Positions 35,938 through 43,706 of a DNA stretch of 64,000 nucleotides are shown one piece after another (positions within the stretch are counted from its first letter, which is position 1; each line of letters begins with the position of its first letter). The notes under the pieces are model-generated. The model was not told where the DNA came from. It ran no database searches and saw nothing but the letters and a program-made list of their open reading frames with translations. A program made the translations under genes and the position numbers. Where the stretch lies: the NCBI RefSeq assembly GCF_003046295.1, contig NZ_PZZN01000003.1:806001-870000 (forward strand), in the 5' to 3' direction. The stretch is from Sphingomonas aerolata. Lineage in GTDB: Bacteria; Pseudomonadota; Alphaproteobacteria; Sphingomonadales; Sphingomonadaceae.

Positions 35938-37430
35938 TTGCGTGGATCCTGGCGGAGATAGCGTTCCAGTTGCGTCATGTAGACGTGGTTCGACGGCAAC
36001 GCGGCGGCGGCATTCGCGACCTGCTGTGCCGCATCGTCGAGATAGCGGCGTACCCGTTTCGCGTCGGCGCGGTCTGCCAGACGATCATGGCGTCGCGGAC
36101 GTCGGCCGATACCGAAGTGCATGATCAGCCAGTCCTCGGGATGAAAGGGCTCGAGATCGTAGGAGACGAGCAACCCGCGTTCGGCGAACATTGCGAGCTT
36201 GTGCTCGAGCTCCGCGTCCGGCGTGTCGCGGGCCGCGCGCCAGAAATCGCTGTCCGGCAAGGCGGACGTTTCGAGAAGCGCGCGGGTGAAGCGCATCGCG
36301 TGATGGTGATCCTCGCCATGCCTGCGGTTATACTCGCGTTCCTCGACGGTCATCGACGCCGTCGAAACGGGGATCAGCGTCATCAACCGCTCGATGTCGC
36401 GTTCGAGCAGCATCATGGGCGCCGGTGTGAGGGGCTCGACGATGCCGGCCGCGTGCCCGATACCGACACAGTTCCCCGCCCAGGCCCGTTGGCGCCGCCC
36501 GAGCGTCGCAGACGCGCTCAGCCCGCCTCTCGCGTTGCACGACGCAGTTGCATCGGAGACCGTCAGCGATCGCGTCGACCCACGCAGCGGGGTCTGTGCC
36601 GCCCAGCCCTTGTCGTGAAACGACACGCTGCGGACCGGCGGGCCGAGCCGGGCCTCGGCCACGTCGTCTGCGGAGATCTGCAGCGCGCGCCCGCCCAGCC
36701 ACGCGGGATCGAGCCGGGATAGAAGTTCGGCCGACGGTCCGCTGCAATCGAGATACAGGTCGGCCGTCACCATGTCGGCACCATCGAGTGCGATGCCGGT
36801 GATCGCTCCGTCGCCCACCGCGACCCGGGTCAGCGCCCCCTTCAGATGGTGGATGCGGCCGGGCGGTACGGCGGCGGCGAAACACCGGGCGTGGCTTGCC
36901 GGGTCGAAATGGTAGCCATATTCCGCACGCGCCAGCGGCTGCTGACCGGCAGCACCAGGTGATCGCGGGGGATGCGCAAACGTGCCCCGGCTTCCGGCGA
37001 CGGCACCGAGAAGAAACGGGTCGAGCCGCGTCATGCCCTGTTGTACCAGATACTGGTGCATCAGGACGCCGTCGATCACCGGCAGCGCCAGGTTGAAGCA
37101 CTGGATCCAGGATCGCCCGCCTTCAGCCCAGTGCACATATTTGCTACCCCAGGAGAAGGCGGCGGAACTGCCAAGTACGAGAGCGGGCTCGGTGACACCG
37201 GCCGCCAGGTTGAACGCATAGCTGCCTGGACCGGAGACGGTGCCGTAGAAAAGGTCGGCGCAGCGGTGATCGCTATCGATCTCTGCAAGCGTGACCCGCA
37301 CCGTGTCCGGGAGATGGCGCGCAAGCGTCGCCACTGTCATCCAGGCGGCAAGCCCTCCACCGCAGACCACGATGTGCCTGATGTCGTTACCCGGCGTAAA
37401 TGCAACAGGTGTTCCCGGTGCGCCGATCAA
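35934..37430 (-). CDS. Degenerate halogenase-like protein, predicted inactive as halogenase (copy 3)
   Basis: A 498-residue member of the tryptophan halogenase fold family in which catalytic positions are lost. The FAD motif reads GGGLAAW (24-30), the third Gly being Ala. Aligning AFSWGSKYVHW (91-101) with TFKLGIEFVDW of its neighbours puts Ser 93 where the catalytic Lys should be. The GVGEATIP loop is missing, WxWxIP is replaced by WAAQTP, and EPLES reads EPLTP, so the catalytic Glu is Thr. The frame is full length and uninterrupted, overlapping both neighbours by four bases, so it is unlikely to be a decaying gene. Possible roles are a partner subunit, substrate binder or an oxidoreductase without halogenation. 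All are inferences. Confidence 0.85.
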   Translation of the reverse strand: MIGAPGTPVAFTPGNDIRHIVVCGGGLAAWMTVATLARHLPDTVRVTLAEIDSDHRCADLFYGTVSGPGSYAFNLAAGVTEPALVLGSSAAFSWGSKYVHWAEGGRSWIQCFNLALPVIDGVLMHQYLVQQGMTRLDPFLLGAVAGSRGTFAHPPRSPGAAGQQPLARAEYGYHFDPASHARCFAAAVPPGRIHHLKGALTRVAVGDGAITGIALDGADMVTADLYLDCSGPSAELLSRLDPAWLGGRALQISADDVAEARLGPPVRSVSFHDKGWAAQTPLRGSTRSLTVSDATASCNARGGLSASATLGRRQRAWAGNCVGIGHAAGIVEPLTPAPMMLLERDIERLMTLIPVSTASMTVEEREYNRRHGEDHHHAMRFTRALLETSALPDSDFWRAARDTPDAELEHKLAMFAERGLLVSYDLEPFHPEDWLIMHFGIGRRPRRHDRLADRADAKRVRRYLDDAAQQVANAAAALPSNHVYMTQLERYLRQDPRK

Positions 37431-38956
37431 GCCCCGGCAACGGCAAGACGCGCCGCTCCTCCGCTTTCCCGGATAAAGGCGGTGTGCTCGGGTGTCCGCC
37501 GTACCGCAGCATCTACCTTGGCGCGCACGTCCGATGCTCTGGCCGTCAGAGCATCGATGCTCATGCTCTCGACGCGCGGATCATGCCGGTCGGGAACGAG
37601 ATTCTGACCCAGGAACACCGCGACCCAGCTCGGCGACAGGAAAAGGCCGAACTCGTACTGGATCAGGTGACCGCGCGTACGCCAGGCATCGATCCTCTCG
37701 GACAGGCTGTCGGGAAGGCGGAGATTGCGGAAATGGCGCCACATCTCGGAGTCGTCGCGTTGCGTCGCGACGTAATGCAGCAGCAGGAAGTCGCGGATGC
37801 GCTCATAGTGAAGGCCTATGCGCCGGTTATATTCCGCGATGTCGCGCGCCCCGAACCCCTTGTCCGGGAAGACCGCGAGCAGTTCGGTGATGCCATCCTG
37901 GATCAGGTTGATCGACGTCGACTCGAGCGGCTCGAGGAAGCCGCCTGCCAGCCCGATCGCCACGACGTTCTTTTTCCAGAACTCGCGCCGCCGCCCCGTC
38001 GTGAACGACAGCCGGCGCGGTTCAGCCTGCATCGGTGCGTCGAGCCCGGCAACGAGCTGGTCATGCGCCTCGTCATCGGAAATGAAGCTGCTGCAATAGA
38101 CATGGCCGTTGCCGACACGGTGTTGCAGCGGGATCCGCCACTGCCACCCAGCGGTGCGTGCGGTCGCCCGGGTGAACGGGCGCAGCGCGCCATTGCTCTG
38201 CGTCGGGACCGCGATCGCCCGATTGCACGGCAGCCATGCGCTCCAATCGTCATAGCCGCTCTGCAGGGCGGTCTCGATCAGCAGTCCACGAAATCCGGAG
38301 CAGTCGATGAACAGGTCGGCGGATATCGTCGTGCCGTTCGTCAGCACGACATCGCGCACAAACCCGGTTTCACCGTCCTGTACGACCCTGACCACCCTCC
38401 CCTCGGTGCGCGACACCCCCCTTTTCTCGGCAAAGCTTCGGAGAAATTTCGCATAGAGCCCCGCGTCGAACTGGTAGGCGTAACCAAAGGTCGACTCGAC
38501 GGCGTCCAGGTCACCAGAGGGCCGTCGAAAGCGGCCCTGCTCCGCGGCGATGACCGGGTAACTATATTCGTCGATCCGGCTCCGGTCTCCCGATTGGCGC
38601 AGCTTCAGCCAGTATTGATAGAAGGGCACGTCGTTGGTCGTCGGCCCGAAATCACCGAACGGGTGGATATATCGATCGCCGCGGCGGCCCCAGTCGCAAA
38701 ACTCGATCCCCAGTTTGTAGGTGGCCTCCGTCGCCCGCATCATTTCCGCTTCGTCGATGCCGAGCGCGAGGTTGAATGCTCGAATATGCGGCAGCGTCGC
38801 TTCGCCAACGCCCACGGTGCCGATCTCGTCCGACTCGACCAAAGTGATCGCTATCGGGAGGCCCGCCAGCTTGGCCGCCAGGGCGGCCGCGGCCATCCAT
38901 CCTGCGGTGCCGCCGCCGACAATGCAGATGCTGCTAATGTCAGACTGTTCTGCCAC
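37427..38956 (-). CDS. Flavin-dependent halogenase (tryptophan halogenase family), copy 4, first gene of operon
   Basis: A 509-residue halogenase with GGGTAGW (14-20), GTVGVGEATLP, catalytic Lys 81 in TYKLGIEFCDWG, WQWRIP and FLEPLES. I placed the start at the GTG at 38956, which makes the N-terminus as short as in copies 1 and 2 and has GGTGGG upstream; a GTG at 38989 would add eleven residues. It leads the operon copy 4, 3, 2, 1 and is divergent from the TonB receptor at 39278 across a 321-base regulatory region. Its stop overlaps the start of copy 3. Confidence 0.92.
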   Translation of the reverse strand: MAEQSDISSICIVGGGTAGWMAAAALAAKLAGLPIAITLVESDEIGTVGVGEATLPHIRAFNLALGIDEAEMMRATEATYKLGIEFCDWGRRGDRYIHPFGDFGPTTNDVPFYQYWLKLRQSGDRSRIDEYSYPVIAAEQGRFRRPSGDLDAVESTFGYAYQFDAGLYAKFLRSFAEKRGVSRTEGRVVRVVQDGETGFVRDVVLTNGTTISADLFIDCSGFRGLLIETALQSGYDDWSAWLPCNRAIAVPTQSNGALRPFTRATARTAGWQWRIPLQHRVGNGHVYCSSFISDDEAHDQLVAGLDAPMQAEPRRLSFTTGRRREFWKKNVVAIGLAGGFLEPLESTSINLIQDGITELLAVFPDKGFGARDIAEYNRRIGLHYERIRDFLLLHYVATQRDDSEMWRHFRNLRLPDSLSERIDAWRTRGHLIQYEFGLFLSPSWVAVFLGQNLVPDRHDPRVESMSIDALTARASDVRAKVDAAVRRTPEHTAFIRESGGAARLAVAGA

Positions 38957-39277
38957 GAACGCCCACCACGTATCTTGCGGGTGCACCACAATATGGCATC
39001 GCCGCTGCCCCTCCTGTTCCCCGCGCCTATTGGCGCCTTACGCCTGATTAAAGCCTGAGCTCGGGAAGGCAAGCGCGGTCGCGAACGTCGGCAAGTGATT
39101 AAAAGACAAGCATTCTGTCGCAATATTCAGGTCTTGATTGTCGCAGAAAGCGGACGTAGCATTACTCTTACATTTGACGACCGGTCGTGATGAAGAGCTC
39201 AAAAGCTCAGATCACTCAGAAGCTGGCGCAGGTGAGGAGGAAGCCCGGAACAAACCGGACAAAGAGGGGATGCTGTG
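38957..39277. promoter_or_regulatory. Divergent promoter region, halogenase operon / receptor
   Basis: The 321 bases hold promoters for both directions and no gene. From about 39095 the DNA is AT-richer. ACGACCGGTCGT at 39177-39188 is a perfect 12-bp palindrome about 90 bases before the receptor start and could be an operator. AGAGGGGA at 39263-39270 is the receptor's ribosome binding site and decides its ATG at 39278. Confidence 0.5.
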
Positions 39278-42200
39278 ATGCAAAATTCGGTTTTTCCGGC
39301 GTTATCAAGCTCGACCAAGCGCTTTCTGCTTTCGACTTCGGCGCTCTCGATAGCGTTGATCGGGTCACCAGCCATGGCCCAGACGGTTTCGTCACCGGCA
39401 AACGAGCAGACCTCGCCGCCGAAATCCGGTTTGCCGGATACCGACCCGGCGACCGCGCCTCAGACGACCGAGCTCGACGAGACGACGACCGAGGACATCG
39501 TCGTAAGGGGCATCCGCGCCGCACTCGAAAGCGCGAAGGACATCAAGCGCAACGCCGACACGGTCGTCGACTCGATCACAGCCTCCGACATCGCCACCTT
39601 GCCCGATCTGTCGGTGGCAGAGGCGCTCGGGCGCGTCCCGGGCGTGACGATTTCGCGGTTCGCGACCGGCGGCGCGTCACCCGACTTCCCCTCACCCGAA
39701 GGCCAGGGCAACCTGATCCGCGGTCTGGGCTTTGTCCGCTCCGAGTTTAACGGCCGCGACGCGTTCAGCGCCAATGGCGGGCGCGTGCTCGATTTCTCGA
39801 GTATTCCGCCGGAGCTCATCGGCGCAGTCGATGTGTACAAGAACCAGACGGCCGATCTCATCGAGGGCGGCATCAGCGGCACGATCAACCTGCGCACCCT
39901 GGAACCATTCGATCGCCAGAAGCCGTTTCTCGCGATCTCGGCGGACAATACCTACACCGACCTTCGTAAAAAGTCGTCGCCGTCGGGCAGCATCACGGGC
40001 GGCAGCAGATGGAAGACGGGGATCGGTGAATTCGGCGTGGTAGCGTCGGTTTCGCGGTCAAAGCTGAGTTCGCGTATCAACGGCTGGCAGCAGAATTCGC
40101 CGTTTCCGCGCGTGCTCGACGCGACCGGCAACGTTCCGCAGACAAGCCTGACCGGCGCGGCGAAGCTGTCCGAGTTCACGGGCGTCGATCCGTCACGCAT
40201 CCTTGGTACGACGCCGGGATTTCAGTTGCGTACAAACGATGTCGATCGTGATCGTCGAAGCTACTACGGCGCGCTGCAGTGGAAGAATGATACGCTGCAA
40301 CTCACGGCCAAGTATATCCGGGTCGAGGAGGACACGGACAGCATCGAGCGGACGTTCGAGTGGTTCCCCGAGCACGATACGGGCACGACGGCGGGAATCA
40401 GCAACCTCAGCGTGAAGCCTGGTTTCGGATCTGATGGTGTCGCCATGTGCAGCGGCGCGGGCGGCTTTCCCTCGAACCCTGGCGACTGCGAGACGCTGAT
40501 CCCGATCCGCGGCGGTCTGATGGAATCAGGCTTCGTGACCAATAGGATCGATGCCTGGACGGGCGCGGTCGGATCGCCGGTCGGATCGCTTGGCATCGGC
40601 AGGACAGAAGAAAGCAAGACCGAGGATTTCAGCCTCAATCTGCGGTGGCAGCCGACCGAACGCCTGCTGGTGACGGTCGACGGACAATATACCAAGGCAA
40701 GCGCACGGCAGCGTCAGATCTGGGGCGGCTTCAACACCTATCTCGACTGGCAGATTGCGCCCGATCTCGACAATCCGCGGATCGCGTTCTCCGTCAATCC
40801 GGCCCATCGCTTCAATCCGGGCAATACGCGGTTCAGCGGCGACAGCGATGCCAATCCGCTCGCATCGCCGACATCCGCCGGCGATCTGAACGGCGCGACC
40901 TGGCAATTCGCGGCCGACCAGTTCCAGGTCGGCAAGGGCGATCTCTACGCCTTCCGTGCCGATACCGCGTACGACGTGTCGGGGAGTGACGGACTTGCCG
41001 GCTGGTTCGACAGCGTCAAATTCGGCGGTCGCTACTCCGAGCGGAGCCAGACGAACTCGGAAATGGCGCTGAACTGGGGTGCCATCTCGCCTGCATGGGA
41101 TGGCCGCGGCGGTTACGGCGTGGTCGGCACCTTTCAGGAACCGACCAAGGCTGCAGAAGCCATCAGCTTCGCCAACTTCTTCCGGGGCGGCGTGGTCGAA
41201 GGTCCGAACCAGACCTTCGTCTTTGCGAACTCCGCACTTCTCAACGACTATTCCGCATTCCGCAAATATCTGAACGCAGAGCCGCAGCTGGCAAACGGCA
41301 ATTACAACTGGGTGCCCAGGGGTACGGACGACGGCAGCAAATTCGGGGTCCCCATATTCCGCCCCGAGGACACGTCCAACATCACGGAGCAGACGGCGAA
41401 CGCGTACGCTCGCCTTGATCTCAAGCACGAGTTCGACAACGGCATGTCGATCGCCGCAAACTTCGGCGTCCGATACGTCCGCACCAAATTGCGATCGACC
41501 GGGTTCCAGGCGTTCCGGCCGTTCGTGGCCGATGCCCAGACACCCGCGTTTGCGGACACCGATGGCGATGGTGTCCTGGAGCGGACCAGAACCGATGATG
41601 CGGAGAGCCGCGACGATCCCGCGGACTTCCTGCCCCAGTCGATCGCGTACGGGGCTCAGGCGGCCGTACCGATCAGCTTCAAGCAGACCAACGAGAACTG
41701 GCTTCCGTCCTTCAACCTGCGCTGGAATGTCGACTCGCAGCAACTCGTGCGGTTCGCGTACAGCAAGGGGCTGAGCCGGCCGAACGTACAGGATCTGCGT
41801 GCGTCGCAGGAATATGTCGTGACCACGAACCGCGTGAACTTCCCGCCGATCACCGATGAGAATGACCCGTTGTTCGGCATCGATCGTGGTGCCCAGAACA
41901 TCACGGCAGGCGACATCCGCGTGAATCGCGGAAACCCGCTGCTGCGACCGACCACGGCCGACAGCTTCGATCTCTCGATCGAGCGCTATTTCCGCGGGGG
42001 ATATTTCTCCGTCGCCGGATTCTACAAAAGCTTGTCGAATATCGTCACGAATGGCGATCTGGCGCTGGGAACGACGACGCTTGACGGGCAGACGGTCAAT
42101 ATCATCTACAATGGCCAGGTGAATCAGGCCAAAGCGAAGGTCAAAGGCATCGAGGTCAGCTACCAGCAGTTCTTCGACAAATTGCCGGGCGTGCTGAGCC

Positions 42201-42661
42201 ATCTCGGCTTCCAGGGAAACTATACCTATATCGACTCGTCGACGACACCGCCTGCAAACGGCGTCGACAGTGATGGCGACGGGAATGTCGATGACCAGAC
42301 GACCTTTTTCCGGTTCGGCGTCGATGATCTTCTTGGACAATCCGATCACATCCTCAACGTGGTCGGAATTTATCAGGACTCCGCGCTCGAGATGCGTCTG
42401 GCGTATAACTGGCGCTCGAAATATCTCACGACCTACCGCGACTATGTGACGGGCAACCCCGTCTACAACTCGGCGGCCGGGTTCCTTGACGCTTCGGTTC
42501 GATACAGGATCGGCCCCCTGACGCTGCGCACGTCAGTCGCCAACATCCTCGACACGAAGAGCAAGGCGCGCGTTCAAATCGACCAGAGCGGACAATTGTA
42601 TGATCGGTTCAGTTTCCTGAACGATCGGCGAATCGTCTTCGGCATCCTGTTGCAGTATTGA
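39278..42661 (+). CDS. TonB-dependent receptor, Xanthomonas/Caulobacter type, linked to halogenases
   Basis: A 1127-residue outer-membrane receptor. The signal peptide ends about SPAMAQ (residue 35), a Pro/Thr-rich linker leads to the TonB box (EDIVVRGIRAALESAKDIKR), then a plug (ATLPDLSVAEALGRVPGVTISR; VRSEFNGRDAFSANGG; VDVYKNQTADLIEGG) and a long barrel ending QY. Two Cys in an extracellular-type loop (MCSGAGGFPSNPGDCE) could form a disulfide, and a DTDGDGVLERTRTDD segment resembles a calcium-binding loop. Its divergence from the four halogenases implies a common regulator and a shared ligand, whose identity is unknown. It is longer than the receptor of the glycosidase locus. Confidence 0.93.
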   Translation: MQNSVFPALSSSTKRFLLSTSALSIALIGSPAMAQTVSSPANEQTSPPKSGLPDTDPATAPQTTELDETTTEDIVVRGIRAALESAKDIKRNADTVVDSITASDIATLPDLSVAEALGRVPGVTISRFATGGASPDFPSPEGQGNLIRGLGFVRSEFNGRDAFSANGGRVLDFSSIPPELIGAVDVYKNQTADLIEGGISGTINLRTLEPFDRQKPFLAISADNTYTDLRKKSSPSGSITGGSRWKTGIGEFGVVASVSRSKLSSRINGWQQNSPFPRVLDATGNVPQTSLTGAAKLSEFTGVDPSRILGTTPGFQLRTNDVDRDRRSYYGALQWKNDTLQLTAKYIRVEEDTDSIERTFEWFPEHDTGTTAGISNLSVKPGFGSDGVAMCSGAGGFPSNPGDCETLIPIRGGLMESGFVTNRIDAWTGAVGSPVGSLGIGRTEESKTEDFSLNLRWQPTERLLVTVDGQYTKASARQRQIWGGFNTYLDWQIAPDLDNPRIAFSVNPAHRFNPGNTRFSGDSDANPLASPTSAGDLNGATWQFAADQFQVGKGDLYAFRADTAYDVSGSDGLAGWFDSVKFGGRYSERSQTNSEMALNWGAISPAWDGRGGYGVVGTFQEPTKAAEAISFANFFRGGVVEGPNQTFVFANSALLNDYSAFRKYLNAEPQLANGNYNWVPRGTDDGSKFGVPIFRPEDTSNITEQTANAYARLDLKHEFDNGMSIAANFGVRYVRTKLRSTGFQAFRPFVADAQTPAFADTDGDGVLERTRTDDAESRDDPADFLPQSIAYGAQAAVPISFKQTNENWLPSFNLRWNVDSQQLVRFAYSKGLSRPNVQDLRASQEYVVTTNRVNFPPITDENDPLFGIDRGAQNITAGDIRVNRGNPLLRPTTADSFDLSIERYFRGGYFSVAGFYKSLSNIVTNGDLALGTTTLDGQTVNIIYNGQVNQAKAKVKGIEVSYQQFFDKLPGVLSHLGFQGNYTYIDSSTTPPANGVDSDGDGNVDDQTTFFRFGVDDLLGQSDHILNVVGIYQDSALEMRLAYNWRSKYLTTYRDYVTGNPVYNSAAGFLDASVRYRIGPLTLRTSVANILDTKSKARVQIDQSGQLYDRFSFLNDRRIVFGILLQY

Positions 42662-42669
42662 AGCTATGC

Positions 42670-42697
42670 GATCGGGACGGTCGAAACCGTCCCGATC
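42670..42697 (+). terminator. Hairpin after halogenase-linked receptor
   Basis: A perfect 12-bp stem (GATCGGGACGGT / ACCGTCCCGATC) with a CGAA tetraloop starts 8 bases after the receptor stop and is followed by TCCTTTCG. The next gene begins only 22 bases further on. Confidence 0.65.
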
Positions 42698-42719
42698 TCC
42701 TTTCGTGATGGAGGGCATG

Positions 42720-43319
42720 ATGAAATATGCAGTCGTGATAGTAGCGGCATTGATCTGTACCCCGGCTGTTGCGCAAAAGGGGTATAAGGCAGCGAAGGCT
42801 GCAAGTGACGTCGGCTATCAGTCGTCTATTGGCGCTGACGGCAGGGTAACCATCGTCTATACTGGCGCGAAGGGCGCAAAGCCCGATGATGTCGCCAAAT
42901 TCGCCATGTTGCGGGCGGCGGAACTCACCCAGGATGCGGGTAAGGAGTGGTTCGCCGTCATCAAGGCCGAGACGCGCGACCTTGCTGCCGGTGGCGGCTC
43001 CGACCTGCGCGACAAAACCGGCCCGAGCTTCTCGACAGGGACCGGCGCCAGCGCTTCTATGGGTTCGGCCAGTCAGGCGGGCAGCCCTCCAGGGGTGGCC
43101 GATGCAGCCGTGCCAAATGGCCCTACGACGGGTGGTTTTGGCGGCGGTGACGTTCCCTATCAGGTGTTGGAACGCTGGCGTCCGAGCCAGTCTGCACAGA
43201 CCACGGTCGTGATCCAGATGGGATCGGGCGACCAGGCTACATTCCCAGGACTCAACGTGCAGCCGACAATCTATGCTGCTGCGGACGTGATCGAACAGAT
43301 ACGGGGAAAACGCAAATAA
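42720..43319 (+). CDS. Small secreted protein, CC0125/CC1285-like
   Basis: A 199-residue exported protein with signal peptide MKYAVVIVAALICTPAVAQ. The segment KPDDVAKFAMLRAAELTQDAGKEWFAVI (about 61-88) resembles the core of the CC0125/CC1285 family of alphaproteobacterial envelope proteins, which are usually lipoproteins; no lipobox Cys is seen here. A Gly/Ser-rich middle (about 105-140) precedes a beta-rich end. Its function is unknown. The ATG at 42720 has GGAGGG upstream, whereas earlier in-frame ATGs are too close to it. It lies just after the receptor's hairpin and ends at a strong terminator, so it is probably expressed at lower level with the receptor. Confidence 0.7.
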   Translation: MKYAVVIVAALICTPAVAQKGYKAAKAASDVGYQSSIGADGRVTIVYTGAKGAKPDDVAKFAMLRAAELTQDAGKEWFAVIKAETRDLAAGGGSDLRDKTGPSFSTGTGASASMGSASQAGSPPGVADAAVPNGPTTGGFGGGDVPYQVLERWRPSQSAQTTVVIQMGSGDQATFPGLNVQPTIYAAADVIEQIRGKRK

Positions 43320-43382
43320 CGAGCAGCGTGCCGATCGGACACCCTCGATCGACCGGTACACTGGTCGCTAACACCCCCCCTT

Positions 43383-43410
43383 GGGGCGGCGCACGGCCGC
43401 CCCGTTTTTT
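43383..43410 (+). terminator. Rho-independent terminator
   Basis: An 8-bp GGGGCGGC/GCCGCCCC stem with a 5-base loop is followed by G and six T residues, the only textbook terminator with a T tract that I see in the window. It ends the receptor/secreted-protein unit. Confidence 0.85.
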
Positions 43411-43706
43411 CGTGGGACGCAGGCTCGGTCGGGTCGGGCGGCTCCGACTTTCGGCGATCGACTATCCGCGATCCTGACAAACCAATGCGAGAGAAAGCCA
43501 GCGGGCGCCGGATGAGACGCGCCCCGTTTTTCCCCTCGATTTGGAACCGGGATCCGCACTCGGAATGGACGGGTAAAGCAGCAAATCATTGGCATTCTGA
43601 AGACGGGCGCGGTGGTGACGCATGGGAAGCTATGGCAGAGAGGCCGGGAATGCAGGCGTTTGTTCGGCCGCATCTGCAGGTCAAAGCCCCCCTGTCGCAC
43701 GACCGC
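43411..43706. other. Gene-free stretch between terminator and photolyase
   Basis: About 300 bases downstream of two converging units. A short plus-strand open frame starts here but overlaps the photolyase gene and has no family resemblance, so I do not call it. Confidence 0.4.
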
